DNA of 64,000 bases from Pacificispira spongiicola (GCF_012926505.1 NZ_JABBNT010000003.1:310001-374000); one strand, 5' to 3'. Positions 26,781 through 36,060 are shown, counted from the first letter of the stretch. Program-made: numbers and translations. The notes: generated by a model not told the origin, from the letters alone.

Positions 26781-28613
26781 TTATTCACGCCCATCGTCGG
26801 ATAGACCGGGAAGGGGCAACAGGCCGTCATAGTGACGCGATTTACCCAATCCGGAACGGTTCATCGGCCGACGGACCTGCGCCATGCTGGCCGTCGCCGC
26901 CTTTTTCGACCGCTTGAAAAAGTCAAGGCAGGCCGGATCCCACGCCAGCCCCAGCCCCGCCAACACTGCGCGCGTTTCTTCTTCAGGATCGGAAACCAGC
27001 CGATCGTAAGAAATTCGGTGGAGCCGATCCCCCAGCATCGGGGCGAACAGGTCGACGAGTCGCTCGCAGGCCGAATTGTAATGCCCGATATCGGCCAAAT
27101 CGCAGTCGAACCTCAGCGGCCGCAGAAAAGAAATGGAATAGATGGACAGGGCAACATCGGGCAATGCCCGCGTCATATAAATAATGCGCGCCGTCGGAAA
27201 CAGCGCCAACGCGATCGGCAGATAGAGGAAGTTGAATAGATTTTTGTCCACGAACCATCGCGCGGATGCCAGATCGGAAGGGTCGATTAACCGCGCCACG
27301 GACTCCCTATAACTTTTCTCCTGCGCACCGAAATCGAAGCTGTCCTCAACGAAACGGTCGATCCATGCGGCATCTGGGGCGGAGAAATGAGGCGACCCGA
27401 GACCCGCGGCCACCGTTTGAAGCCCGTCCATCTCACCACCGATCGTCACGGTCGGATACCCGTCCAATATCTGCTCCAGCAGGGTGGAGCCGGTCCGTGG
27501 CATGCCGACGATAAATATCGGCGTCTTCGCATCGGGCCGTGACGTGTCTCCCCCATCTTCTAGACGCTGCGCGACGATGCGGGCCAATTCGTCCCGGCGC
27601 GTCGCTACCGCCGCGACATAGTCATCCATCCGCGCCCGGTCGTAGGACTGTCCGGCGGCCCGCAGTGCCTTCGAAATCGTATCGTTGCCTTTCTTGTAGG
27701 ATCGCGCCGCCAGCTCATACTCGCCGACCTGTTCCATGACCCGACCGGCGGTCAGCAGGGTTATCGGTGCGTCCTGACCGGCCTCGCACAGTTTGCGGAC
27801 CGCATCGACCGAACGGACGATCACCGGATCGGCCATCAGCGCCTCCCGGTCATGCCCGGATTGCAGAAGCTGGAGCAGCGCGCCGGGCCGGTTCGGCGCT
27901 AATTCCAGGGTCTTGCGCGCCAAGTCGACGGCTTCCCCGGTATGGCCTTCCGCCATTTCCAGGGACATCAGACCTTCCGTCAGTATCGCATTGTGCGGAT
28001 TGGTCGCCATGGCGGCGCGTAGAATTTCGCCCGCTTCCGACGTTCGTCCCAAGCGCAGGTAATATTTGCTGATCCCCGACGCGACGTCCGGGTCCGTAAG
28101 GGCCAGGGTTTTGAGGCGTTCGAACAGTGGATCCGCCTGCTGCATATCGCCTAACGCGTCATAACTGACGGCAAGGTTCAGCATCGCCTCGATATTGTTT
28201 GGGGCTTTCTTGAGCGCCTGTCGCCATGTGTCGACCGCATCCGCCAGTCGGCCCAGATTGCGATAGCAGAGGGCGAGATTGTTCATCATGCCGGGATCGC
28301 CCGGAACAAGCTTCAGCGCCAGATTGAACTGCCGCGCCGCCTCGTCCAATCGCCCGCGTTGCAGGGCAATCATGCCCAGGCCACTGATCGACCCTGGATC
28401 GCGGGGATTGAGTTTCAACGCCTTCCGAAATGCCGCCGCAGCGTCGTCGAGCGCCCCTTTCCGATGGTGGATCACGCCCGATATATAATGCGGGCCCGGC
28501 TCTCGGGGGGCGACCTTGCGGACTTCCTCGCAGATCGCGGCGGCTTCGTCGAACCGGCCCTGCCCTTGAAGGGTAAAGGCCTGTTGAAGCCGTTGGGCGA
28601 GAAGAGGCGTCAT
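26781..28613 (-). CDS. TPR-repeat sulfotransferase family protein
   Basis: 610 aa from the ATG at 28613. Residues ~1-330 are a chain of tetratricopeptide repeats (for example 'GDPGMMNNLALCYRNLGR' and 'APNNIEAMLNLAVSYDALGD'). Residues ~350-600 are a sulfotransferase domain with the 5'-phosphosulfate loop 'FIVGMPRTGSTLLEQIL' (~367-383) and 'YMTRALPDVALSIY' as the 3'-phosphate region. Expected to transfer sulfate from PAPS; acceptor unknown, possibly polysaccharide or protein. No signal peptide is seen. Divergent from yggS. Confidence 0.85.
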   Translation of the reverse strand: MTPLLAQRLQQAFTLQGQGRFDEAAAICEEVRKVAPREPGPHYISGVIHHRKGALDDAAAAFRKALKLNPRDPGSISGLGMIALQRGRLDEAARQFNLALKLVPGDPGMMNNLALCYRNLGRLADAVDTWRQALKKAPNNIEAMLNLAVSYDALGDMQQADPLFERLKTLALTDPDVASGISKYYLRLGRTSEAGEILRAAMATNPHNAILTEGLMSLEMAEGHTGEAVDLARKTLELAPNRPGALLQLLQSGHDREALMADPVIVRSVDAVRKLCEAGQDAPITLLTAGRVMEQVGEYELAARSYKKGNDTISKALRAAGQSYDRARMDDYVAAVATRRDELARIVAQRLEDGGDTSRPDAKTPIFIVGMPRTGSTLLEQILDGYPTVTIGGEMDGLQTVAAGLGSPHFSAPDAAWIDRFVEDSFDFGAQEKSYRESVARLIDPSDLASARWFVDKNLFNFLYLPIALALFPTARIIYMTRALPDVALSIYSISFLRPLRFDCDLADIGHYNSACERLVDLFAPMLGDRLHRISYDRLVSDPEEETRAVLAGLGLAWDPACLDFFKRSKKAATASMAQVRRPMNRSGLGKSRHYDGLLPLPGLSDDGRE

Positions 28614-28750
28614 CGCGAAGGGTCCCCGTTTACTTTCGGCCGATCCATCCGCCTTGGGTGTCGCGGCGAGACGGTGTAAAACTGCCGCACAATATCGTTC
28701 CCGCCGCCATTCGCAAACCCGGTGCGGCGCGTCTTTGAGGATATGCGTAG

Positions 28751-29425
28751 ATGACCAGCACAATCGATCAATACCGCCACGTCATGGACCAAATCGCCGA
28801 TGCCGCGCGGGACGCGGACCGCAGCCCGGACAGCGTTTCCCTGGTCGCCGTGTCCAAGACCTTCGACGGGCCCGATATCCGACCGGTATTGGATGCGGGC
28901 CATCGTCTGTTCGGCGAAAACCGCGTGCAGGAAGCGGAAGGGAAATGGCCGGAATTGCGCGAGGCCTATCCGGATACGGTGCTACATCTGATTGGACCGC
29001 TGCAATCCAACAAGACGAAACAGGCGGTCGCGCTGTTCGACGCCATCGAATCCATCGACCGGCCGAAGATCGCCAAGGCGATCGCGCGCGAATGCGACGC
29101 CCAAGACAAGAAACTGTCCGTCTTCATTCAGGTGAATATCGGCGAGGAACCGCAGAAAGCCGGAATCCTGCCGTCGGATACGGATGCCTTCGTTCGGGAG
29201 GTTCGCGACGATCTGGGACTCGATCTGAAAGGGCTGATGTGCATCCCGCCGGTCGACCGGCCCGCCGCGCCCTATTTCGCGCTGCTGGCCGATATGGCGG
29301 CGCGCAACGGCCTGTCGGGTCTGTCCATGGGGATGAGCGCGGATTTCGAAACCGCCATCCGGTTCGGCGCGACCCATGTGCGTGTCGGCAGCGCGATTTT
29401 CGGATCCCGGCCCAAACCTCAATAA
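28751..29425 (+). CDS. YggS/PROSC-family PLP homeostasis protein
   Basis: 224 aa, a single alanine-racemase-like barrel. PLP lysine is Lys36 in 'LVAVSKTF'; also 'FGENRVQEA' (~53-61), 'LIGPLQSNKTKQAV' (~80) and 'LSMGMSADFETAI' plus 'VRVGSAIFGSR' at the C-terminus binding the phosphate. The family buffers free pyridoxal phosphate and affects amino-acid pools in the cytoplasm. Stop codon lies in the first unit of a 3x14-bp tandem repeat; the convergent L,D-transpeptidase ends in the third unit. Confidence 0.95.
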   Translation: MTSTIDQYRHVMDQIADAARDADRSPDSVSLVAVSKTFDGPDIRPVLDAGHRLFGENRVQEAEGKWPELREAYPDTVLHLIGPLQSNKTKQAVALFDAIESIDRPKIAKAIARECDAQDKKLSVFIQVNIGEEPQKAGILPSDTDAFVREVRDDLGLDLKGLMCIPPVDRPAAPYFALLADMAARNGLSGLSMGMSADFETAIRFGATHVRVGSAIFGSRPKPQ

Positions 29426-29464
29426 CTAGGCCCCAAAAAATAGGCCCCTATAACTAGGCCTCAA
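29423..29464. repeat. Three 14-bp tandem repeats spanning two convergent stop codons
   Basis: Units are TAACTAGGCCCCAA (29423-29436), AAAATAGGCCCCTA (29437-29450) and TAACTAGGCCTCAA (29451-29464). The first carries the TAA of the YggS gene; the third carries the minus-strand TAG of the L,D-transpeptidase gene (29454-29456). Confidence 0.8.
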
Positions 29465-29960
29465 TAATCAAACGGCTATCGACGTCGATCGCTTCCACAA
29501 GGGCGATCAGGGCGGCGCGGTCAACGGCAATGCAGCCTGCCGTCGGCTTCCCTTGCGGATGGCGGCAATGCAGGAAAATGGCGCTGCCCAAACCGGGAAC
29601 CGCAGGGTCGGTATTGTGGTCGGTAGTGACCAACAGGTCGTACAGCCCGTCCTCGCGCATCAAGGTTTCATGCGATGCCGGGTAGGGCAGGGTCACGGCC
29701 CGGTTATAGTTCGGGTCGTCCGGCGCGTCACACCAGCCGTCCCGATCGGTGATCGCGGTGAGCGGCAAGGCGGTATCGGGCGGCGCGATACGGTCCGCGC
29801 GACAATAGACATGCAAAAGACGCCAGCGCCCGATGGGCGTGGCACCGTCGCCTTCCCGCTTGTCGGCGGCGGCGATCAGGCCCGACCGACCCATGCTGCA
29901 GGGCAGGACGGTGCCATCGGGCAGGCGCAATTCGCGGCCATTGGTAATCAGGTCGGTCAT
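29454..29960 (-). CDS. L,D-transpeptidase (YkuD) family protein, no signal peptide
   Basis: 168 aa. YkuD-type fold: 'REGDGATPIGRWRL' near 35-48 and the active-site region from His131 to Cys143 ('HCRHPQGKPTAGC'), where Cys143 would be the nucleophile. The motif reads TAGC in place of the common SHGC. L,D-transpeptidases cross-link or anchor to peptidoglycan, yet no signal sequence is visible here. Its ATG overlaps the TGA of the upstream repetitive protein, so they are coupled. Confidence 0.85.
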   Translation of the reverse strand: MTDLITNGRELRLPDGTVLPCSMGRSGLIAAADKREGDGATPIGRWRLLHVYCRADRIAPPDTALPLTAITDRDGWCDAPDDPNYNRAVTLPYPASHETLMREDGLYDLLVTTDHNTDPAVPGLGSAIFLHCRHPQGKPTAGCIAVDRAALIALVEAIDVDSRLIIEA

Positions 29961-31249
29961 CCGCCCTTCAGCGCTTCATACCGGGACAGCGCCTCCATCA
30001 TCGCGGCGGGCAGGTTCTCGACCGGCACCGGTTCCACGAATTCGGCGGATGCCGTCTGCACCGGGGCCGCCTTGCCGGACGCCGTCGAAGCCGGCGCAGC
30101 TACTTTGGAAGGCGCGGCGTCAGATGGGGCAGCCATCGCTGTCGGTCCGACCGGCGGGGTTATCCCGGATGGCGTTATCCCCGACGGCGTTATCCCCGAC
30201 GGCGACCGGCTGGCTTGAGATTGACCAGCTTGGGATTGGCCAGCTTGGGATTGGCCAATTTGGGATTGACTGGCTTGGGCCATTCGCATCAGCACATTGG
30301 CAGCATCCGGCGACAATTTCGGGACGCCCTGGCCCGCCGCCGTCATGGGAGTCTGGGGCGTCTGGCCCGCCTGGGAAGATCGCGTCGGCTGCGACGCGGC
30401 CTGCGCCAGGACAGTCGGCGGACCGCCGGGCATGGGCGGAATCAAGGACGTCGCCGCCCCCGGATTCGACGCCAGCGGCATGCCGGTCGGTTGCGCCGCG
30501 AAGAGGGGGCTCGACGCCCGTGTCCGCGCTGTGGGCGCGGCCTGCGCCATTTGTACCGGCGCCGCTTGCTGTGTCGTACCCGACGCCGGCGCGATTTCCG
30601 CCACATCGTCGGCCATGGCTGCGGGACTGTCGGCAGAGGCCAGCGCGGTTCCGGCATCGTCCTCGGACCCGAAGAGCGCCGCCATCACACTGTCGCCGAT
30701 ATCCGAACCGGTTGCGTCCTCCATCACGACATTCGCAAGACCGGCGGCAAAGCCAACCGGTCCGCCAAACAGGGCGTCGCCGGCAAGACGCGCGCCCGTG
30801 CTGATCTCATCGCCCGTCAAACTGCGATAGATCGTGGAGATAACCGGCAAATGTTGCAGCGGATTCACAATATCCACGATATCCGCCAGGGAAAATCCGT
30901 CCTCCCCGAAAAAGTCGTCCGAATTCTGGGAGGCCAGCGCCGTCGTGTCCTGCCGATCTTGATACTCCCACCGATCTTCGGCCTTAATATTGGGTGGAAG
31001 CCCGGCATATTGCGCCGTGCGACCCGGTTCCGACGGGCGGGTCGTTTCCGCCTGCGCCGTCGTGCGCGGTTGGGTTCGGTCGTTTAAAACGTCCGAAAAC
31101 TGCGTCACGGGCTTGTTGTTGTTCGATGCGGCTTCTGACGACGATGACGCATTTCCGCCCCGTCCGTTCGCCCCCGACGGCGCGAACAGAGACCAGGGCG
31201 GCGGCGCTGTCGTTGACCGCACGTCTGCGGCGTTTGTTGCACTCGTCAT
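29957..31249 (-). CDS. Repetitive Ala/Pro/Gln/Ser-rich protein with a conserved helical core
   Basis: 430 aa from the ATG at 31249 (AGGAG upstream). Unrecognised family. N-terminal ~105 residues are low complexity; the core (~110-195) has 'FSLADIVDIVNPLQHLPVIS' and 'TIYRSLTGDEISTGARLAGDA', followed by Gly-rich helices; I recall similar unnamed alphaproteobacterial proteins but cannot verify this. The rest is disordered, with pentapeptide repeats 'GQSQA' (~4-5) and 'SGITP' (3). Coupled to the L,D-transpeptidase and divergent from the CenR-like gene, so an envelope role is possible. No signal peptide or lipobox seen. Confidence 0.75.
   Translation of the reverse strand: MTSATNAADVRSTTAPPPWSLFAPSGANGRGGNASSSSEAASNNNKPVTQFSDVLNDRTQPRTTAQAETTRPSEPGRTAQYAGLPPNIKAEDRWEYQDRQDTTALASQNSDDFFGEDGFSLADIVDIVNPLQHLPVISTIYRSLTGDEISTGARLAGDALFGGPVGFAAGLANVVMEDATGSDIGDSVMAALFGSEDDAGTALASADSPAAMADDVAEIAPASGTTQQAAPVQMAQAAPTARTRASSPLFAAQPTGMPLASNPGAATSLIPPMPGGPPTVLAQAASQPTRSSQAGQTPQTPMTAAGQGVPKLSPDAANVLMRMAQASQSQIGQSQAGQSQAGQSQASRSPSGITPSGITPSGITPPVGPTAMAAPSDAAPSKVAAPASTASGKAAPVQTASAEFVEPVPVENLPAAMMEALSRYEALKGG
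30156..30200. repeat. 3 x 15-bp tandem repeat (SGITP units)
   Basis: Units GGGGTTATCCCGGAT, GGCGTTATCCCCGAC, GGCGTTATCCCCGAC. In frame on the minus strand they encode three consecutive copies of Ser-Gly-Ile-Thr-Pro in the repetitive protein, so copy-number change would not shift the frame. Confidence 0.9.
30215..30274. repeat. 4 x 15-bp tandem repeat (GQSQA-type units)
   Basis: Units TTGAGATTGACCAGC, TTGGGATTGGCCAGC, TTGGGATTGGCCAAT, TTGGGATTGACTGGC encode Gln-Ser-Gln-rich pentapeptides on the minus strand. The array lies 14 bp from the SGITP array in the same gene. Confidence 0.9.
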
Positions 31250-31390
31250 GCCTACTCTCCTTCTCCGCCCGAACAACAAGCAAACGACATGCCAAGTAAC
31301 AAAAGCGCGATCAGTTCTTTTCCCGACTGGATCGGATCATGCTAAGCTGCCAAATAACGCGAACGCTTCCTTTCTTAGAGACGGATATCC

Positions 31391-32074
31391 ATGAGCGGTA
31401 AAAAAATCCTGTTGTGCGACGATGACGACGCACTGCGCCAGTCGCTCGCCGAACAGCTGCAACTGCACGAAGAATTCGAAACCGTCCAGGCCAGCACGGC
31501 GGGAGAGGCCATCGAAGTCGCGAAGACCGACCACTTCAACGCCATCGTTCTGGATGTCGGACTGCCCGATATGGACGGGCGGGAAGCCTGTCGCGTCCTG
31601 CGCCGCCACGGCATCAAATGCCCCGTCATCATGCTGACCGCGCATGATTCCGATTCAGACACGATCCTGGGCCTGGACGCCGGGGCGAACGATTACGTGT
31701 CGAAGCCGTTCCGACTGAACGTCCTGCTGGCCCGCCTGCGCGCGCAATTGCGCCAGCATGAGCAAAGCGAAGACGCGGTCTTCACCATCGGGCCCTACAG
31801 CTTCCGCCCGGCGCAAAAGCTGCTGCTGGAAGAAGACGGGAAGAAGGTGCGCCTGACCGAAAAGGAAACCGCGATCCTGAAATACCTGTATCGAACGGGG
31901 TCCAAGGTGGTGTCGCGGGATATCCTGTTGGGGGAGGTCTGGGGCTATAACGCGGGCGTCACCACGCATACGCTGGAAACCCATGTCTACCGCCTGCGCC
32001 AGAAGATCGAAAAAGACCCGTCCAACGCGGAAATCCTGGTAACGGAACCCGGCGGCTACAAGCTGGTTCCTTAA
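31391..32074 (+). CDS. cenR: OmpR-family response regulator, CenR-like
   Basis: 227 aa. Receiver domain with acidic pocket Asp10-12, phosphoacceptor Asp55 in 'LDVGLPDMDG' and Lys105 in 'YVSKPFR'; C-terminal winged helix (~130-227) with 'GYNAGVTTHTLETHVYRLRQ'. The overall sequence closely resembles, from memory, CenR, the essential cell-envelope regulator of alphaproteobacteria paired with kinase CenK; no kinase adjoins it here. Divergent from the repetitive protein/L,D-transpeptidase operon. The stop codon lies in the first of two 20-bp-spaced repeats. Confidence 0.8.
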   Translation: MSGKKILLCDDDDALRQSLAEQLQLHEEFETVQASTAGEAIEVAKTDHFNAIVLDVGLPDMDGREACRVLRRHGIKCPVIMLTAHDSDSDTILGLDAGANDYVSKPFRLNVLLARLRAQLRQHEQSEDAVFTIGPYSFRPAQKLLLEEDGKKVRLTEKETAILKYLYRTGSKVVSRDILLGEVWGYNAGVTTHTLETHVYRLRQKIEKDPSNAEILVTEPGGYKLVP

Positions 32075-32093
32075 GCTACAAATCGGTCCCTTA
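32055..32093. repeat. Tandem duplication across convergent stop codons (cenR / MFS)
   Basis: GCTACAAGCTGGTTCCTTA (32055-32073) recurs 20 bp later as GCTACAAATCGGTCCCTTA (32075-32093), 15 of 19 bases identical. The cenR stop TAA is at the end of copy 1; the TTA that is the minus-strand MFS stop ends copy 2. Confidence 0.7.
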
Positions 32094-33311
32094 CGGCGCG
32101 CGTCGGACTCGTTTTGCCACGAAGAGCAATACCAGCGAGGCCAGCATCGCGCAGAGGGTGGAGGCGGCGGCGCTCCACCACGCGGCTTGCCAGCCCCAGG
32201 CGCTGGCGCCGACCCAGCCGATAAAGACGGGGCCAACGAGAACGCCCAGATTGCGCCCCGTCATCAACAGGCCGAAGGCCGCCGATCCGGTGCGGTTCTC
32301 CCCCAGAAGCGCATCCGGCAGCGCGAAGATGCATGTCGGCGTGATCCCGGCGATCAGCGCATAGACGATGATGGCCAACAGCCCCGTCCAATCGGTTCCG
32401 GCGGACGGACCGATCAACAGGACCAGACCCTGACCGACCAGGACCGTCGCCAGCAGCGGCACGATAGGAACGCCCAACCGCAAGGGCACGGCGGCAAACA
32501 GGTTCGACATGGCGACGACGATCACCAGCACGCCATACAGTTCCTTCGCGGTTGAATCCGGCAGGCCCCGGTTCGACACCAGATATTCCGGAACCCAGCT
32601 TAATACCGATAAATTCTGCAAGGCCCAGAAGGCGAAACAGACCGCCACCAGTGTCAGCATGCGCCGATCCGAGGGCGACAAATCCTGCGCGCCGCCCTTC
32701 GCCGTCGGCAGGGCGATCCGCCGCCCGCCGTTGCGGTTCAGCGCAAGGGTGGTCAGCGCGACCAGCACGGCAAGACCCAGCCCCACCCACCAGACCGCCG
32801 CCCAGGTCCCGGACAGGCGCGCAACGATGGTCGCCAGCAGCCCGCCCAGCGGAATCCAGGTCGCGGCCAGAGCCATGGCGATGGGCAAGTGGCGCGGCGC
32901 GGCATTCCGGGTCATCAGGGTCGGTCCCGCGATCGCCAGGATCGCCATGGCCATGCCCTCGACCCCCCGGCCCGCCAGGACCGCCAGATCCCATTCCGGG
33001 AAAATCAGGATCGGCACCGCCCCCAAACCGACCAAGAGACAGGCCCCGACCAGCCAGGCCGCCGTCGCCTGACGCTGCATCAACCGGCCGATCTTGACCG
33101 ATGCCAGCAGCCCGACCACGGCGAAAATCGACATGAAGCCGCCCGCGATTTCCGGGCGGTAGCGGAACAGCACCAGCATTTCCGGCAGGACCGGCGGCAG
33201 TTTGAACTGAACGAAGGCCGCGAAAATTGCCACCAACAGGCCGAAATACAGGCCGATCCAATCGGTATGGCGTTCCCCGGCAGGGGCTTGAGATTGGGTG
33301 TCGGTTTGCAC
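32091..33311 (-). CDS. Major facilitator superfamily transporter (CynX/NimT-like)
   Basis: 406 aa with about 12 hydrophobic segments. The first begins near residue 22 ('GLYFGLLVAIFAAFVQF'); 'LASVKIGRLMQRQ' (~68-80) matches the loop 2-3 position and 'GVEGMAMAILAIAGPTLM' lies in helix 4. A proton- or gradient-driven inner-membrane transporter resembling the cyanate/nitroimidazole MFS group; substrate unknown. Convergent with cenR, with only 16 bp between the stops. Confidence 0.85.
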   Translation of the reverse strand: MQTDTQSQAPAGERHTDWIGLYFGLLVAIFAAFVQFKLPPVLPEMLVLFRYRPEIAGGFMSIFAVVGLLASVKIGRLMQRQATAAWLVGACLLVGLGAVPILIFPEWDLAVLAGRGVEGMAMAILAIAGPTLMTRNAAPRHLPIAMALAATWIPLGGLLATIVARLSGTWAAVWWVGLGLAVLVALTTLALNRNGGRRIALPTAKGGAQDLSPSDRRMLTLVAVCFAFWALQNLSVLSWVPEYLVSNRGLPDSTAKELYGVLVIVVAMSNLFAAVPLRLGVPIVPLLATVLVGQGLVLLIGPSAGTDWTGLLAIIVYALIAGITPTCIFALPDALLGENRTGSAAFGLLMTGRNLGVLVGPVFIGWVGASAWGWQAAWWSAAASTLCAMLASLVLLFVAKRVRRAP

Positions 33312-33521
33312 GGGAACGGTCTCTATCCGATGTCTCTAATAATAGCGGAACTCTGGCGTTTCTTAAATTTGCCTTCCGTATGAAGCCGCTATAGCATCCA
33401 AGACAGGGCTTGTCGCCACCCCGCCGAGCGATAAGTCGGATAAAGAGCTTGGACACGAAACGAGGAAAAGACGCGCCGTTGACGACAGGCGGCGTCAAGA
33501 AGGGATAGATCGGGCAGCGGA

Positions 33522-34379
33522 ATGGCGCGCGACGGGAACGGACAGGATTTCTTCGTCAAATTTTGGGGTACGCGCGGCAGTATTGCCTGCTCCGGTCCGG
33601 ATACGATCCGGTACGGCGGCAATACGTCCTGCCTCGAGGTTATGTGCGGCAAGCGTCGGCTGGTCTTCGACGGCGGCACCGGGCTGCGCAAGCTGGGCCG
33701 CGTCATCGCGCAGGAAATTTTCCAGAATGGGCCGCAGGAAATCGATCTGTTCCTGACCCATACCCATTTGGACCATATCATCGGCCTGCCGTTTTTCGTA
33801 CCGTTTCACCTGCCCGGCAACAATCCGCGCCTTTGGGCGGGCAACCTGCTGCCGGATCGGACATTGAGGGGGACCCTATCGGAAATGATGCAGGCGCCGC
33901 TGTTCCCCGTACCGCCGGAAACCTTTCGCGCAAAAGTCGAATTTCGGGATTTCGAATGCGGCGACACGCTGCATCCGGCGGACGGCATCACGCTGCGCAC
34001 CGCGCCCTTGAACCACCCGAACGGGGCCTGCGGCTATCGCATCGAATTCGACGGCCGGTCGATCTGCTATATCACCGACACGGAACATTATCCGGATGGG
34101 AAGCGCGACCAGACCCTGATCGATCTGGTGCGCGATACCGACATCATGATCTACGACGCCACCTATACGGAGGAGGAATACCCCCGTTTCGTCGGCTTCG
34201 GCCATTCGACCTGGCAGGAAGCCGTGCGCGTCGCGGACGAGGCCGGGGTCAAAACTCTGGTCCTGTTCCATCACGAACCGACCCATGACGACGAATTCAT
34301 GGACGATATCGCCGAACAGCTGGAAGACGCCCGTCCGGGCAGCCATGTCGCCCGCGAGGGCATGATCCTGAAACCCTGA
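33522..34379 (+). CDS. Metallo-beta-lactamase-fold hydrolase
   Basis: 285 aa. Begins 'FWGTRGSIACSGP', then 'YGGNTSCLEV', both typical of the cAMP phosphodiesterase/RNase Z-like branch. Metal-binding HxHxDH is at His80-His82-Asp84-His85 in 'FLTHTHLDHIIGLP', with further ligands in 'LNHPNG' (~165) and 'DTEH' (~190), and 'LVLFHHEPTHDD' near the C-terminus. A two-metal phosphoesterase-type active site is expected; substrate unknown. The methyltransferase gene follows 13 bp later. Confidence 0.88.
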   Translation: MARDGNGQDFFVKFWGTRGSIACSGPDTIRYGGNTSCLEVMCGKRRLVFDGGTGLRKLGRVIAQEIFQNGPQEIDLFLTHTHLDHIIGLPFFVPFHLPGNNPRLWAGNLLPDRTLRGTLSEMMQAPLFPVPPETFRAKVEFRDFECGDTLHPADGITLRTAPLNHPNGACGYRIEFDGRSICYITDTEHYPDGKRDQTLIDLVRDTDIMIYDATYTEEEYPRFVGFGHSTWQEAVRVADEAGVKTLVLFHHEPTHDDEFMDDIAEQLEDARPGSHVAREGMILKP

Positions 34380-34392
34380 CGACGGCGAACCG

Positions 34393-35244
34393 ATGGCGAC
34401 AAATCCGTTCCTGCGCCGCCTGCAACTAGGCCTGCCGACCCTATTCGGCTGGGCGACGCGTGGTTATTTCATCCCCTATCGCTATGCCGGGTCGATCCCG
34501 AAAGCCGCCGAACGACAGGGTTTTCCCTGGATTGAAGACCTGTTCCGCGACTGCGAGCCGGGGTTTCTGGACCTTCTTTCCGATACCGAAACGATTGTGG
34601 ATGTGACCAAGCGCTTCGACGGGGCCGAACCGCCCCTGCCGCGCTGGCAGCAGCAATGGTTTCCGCGGCTGGACGGGCTGGCGGCCTATTTGATGGTACG
34701 CCGCCATGCGCCGAAACGGATCGTCGAAATCGGCAGCGGCCATTCCACCCGCTTCGTCGCCGCGGCGATCCGTGACGGTGGGTTGGACACGGACGTCACC
34801 GCCGTCGACCCGGCGCCGCGCGCCGATATCTCGAAACTGCCCGGCGTTTTCGTCCTGCGGTCCGTGTTGCAGGATGCCGACCCCGCCCTGTTCGACAGCC
34901 TGGAACCCGGCGACTTCCTGATGGTGGATTCCAGTCATATCGCCATGCCGGGCAGCGATGTCGATATCCTGATGGGCCGCATCATTCCGGCCCTGCCGGC
35001 AGGCGTTTTCGTGATGATTCACGACATCTTCCTGCCCGATCCCTATCCCGAAAGCTGGACCTGGCGCGGCTATAACGAACAGCTGCCGGTGGCGGCCCTG
35101 ATGGGTGGGGGCGGGTTCAAACCCGTCTGGTCCAGCCGGTGGATATCCACGCGCTGCCCGGACTTCCTGGCGGATTCCTCCGCCGGCAAAATCCCAATCG
35201 CCGACGGGATTCCGGAATCGGCGCTTTGGCTGCGGAAAGACTAA
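34393..35244 (+). CDS. Class I SAM-dependent methyltransferase
   Basis: 283 aa. The SAM-binding motif I is '[17 protein letters not shown]' (~112-128), with an acidic motif '[11 protein letters not shown]' (~135-145) and '[10 protein letters not shown]' (~175) as motif IV. Resembles Methyltransf_24-type enzymes that often act on sugars or cell-surface substrates; real substrate unknown. Probably co-transcribed with the upstream metallo-hydrolase. Its TAA overlaps the TAG of the convergent tryptophan dioxygenase by 3 bp. Confidence 0.82.
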   Translation: MATNPFLRRLQLGLPTLFGWATRGYFIPYRYAGSIPKAAERQGFPWIEDLFRDCEPGFLDLLSDTETIVDVTKRFDGAEPPLPRWQQQWFPRLDGLAAYLMVRRHAPKRIVEIGSGHSTRFVAAAIRDGGLDTDVTAVDPAPRADISKLPGVFVLRSVLQDADPALFDSLEPGDFLMVDSSHIAMPGSDVDILMGRIIPALPAGVFVMIHDIFLPDPYPESWTWRGYNEQLPVAALMGGGGFKPVWSSRWISTRCPDFLADSSAGKIPIADGIPESALWLRKD

Positions 35245-36020
35245 AGACTTGTTCTGACGGACCAAAGTTCGGGGAAGAGAACGGTTTCCAGCATTTTCCG
35301 AAGATAGGTGACGCCGCCCGTGCCGCCCGTGCCGGGTTTCGCGCCGATCACGCGCTCGACAGTGGTGACGTGGTTAAATCGCCAACGCCTGAAGTAATCC
35401 TCGAGATCGACAAGCTTTTCACCCATTTCGTAGAGGTCCCAATGTCGTCCGGGATCGCCGTAGACCGCTTTCCAGGCAGCTTCCACCGATGGGTCCGGGT
35501 GATATCCGCGATCCAGAGCGCGATGCGTGGTTTCCGGCGCGATGTCGAATCCCGCACCGCAAAGCATTGAAATTGCGGCATCGTAGAGGCTGGGCCGTTC
35601 GAGCTCCGTGCGGAGCCGCGCCATCACATCGGGGCGATTTTTGTGAATGTCGATCATCGCCGGGTTTCGATTGCCCAAAAGGAATTCGATTTCCCGATAT
35701 TGAAAGGACTGGAATCCCGAGGATCCGCCGAGCGACGGCCTGAACCGGGTGTATTCCGACGGCGTCATTGTCCGCAAAACGTCCCACGCGCTGTTCAGCT
35801 GTTCAAAAATCCGCGCCACGCGAGCCAACATTTTAAAGCTGGGCTGGATTTCCCCGGCCAGAATCGCCGTGCGGGCGGCGTGCAGTTCATGCAACGCCAG
35901 CCGCATCCACAGCTCCGACGTCTGGTGCTGAATGATGAACAACAGCTCGTCATGGGCGTCCGATTGCGGATTCTGGCACTCGAACAACCCATCGAGTCCT
36001 AGGTAATCGGCATAGTCCAT
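35241..36020 (-). CDS. kynA: Tryptophan 2,3-dioxygenase
   Basis: 259 aa, slightly shorter than many bacterial homologues (~270-285). Heme enzyme opening the indole ring of L-tryptophan to N-formylkynurenine, the first step of the kynurenine pathway. '[18 protein letters not shown]' has the conserved distal-pocket His and Arg region (~23-40), '[22 protein letters not shown]' core spans ~95-115, and '[22 protein letters not shown]' includes the proximal His. Located 41 bp after rho on the same strand. No kynureninase or formamidase gene is in the window. Confidence 0.95.
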   Translation of the reverse strand: MDYADYLGLDGLFECQNPQSDAHDELLFIIQHQTSELWMRLALHELHAARTAILAGEIQPSFKMLARVARIFEQLNSAWDVLRTMTPSEYTRFRPSLGGSSGFQSFQYREIEFLLGNRNPAMIDIHKNRPDVMARLRTELERPSLYDAAISMLCGAGFDIAPETTHRALDRGYHPDPSVEAAWKAVYGDPGRHWDLYEMGEKLVDLEDYFRRWRFNHVTTVERVIGAKPGTGGTGGVTYLRKMLETVLFPELWSVRTSL

Positions 36021-36060
36021 GTCGAAGTCCTTCGCGCCAGTCAGGACTCTATTCCAAACG

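Noticed and set aside
30156-30274. CRISPR-like array
   Set aside because: Fifteen-base units without unique spacers, in frame in a protein gene; ordinary coding tandem repeats.
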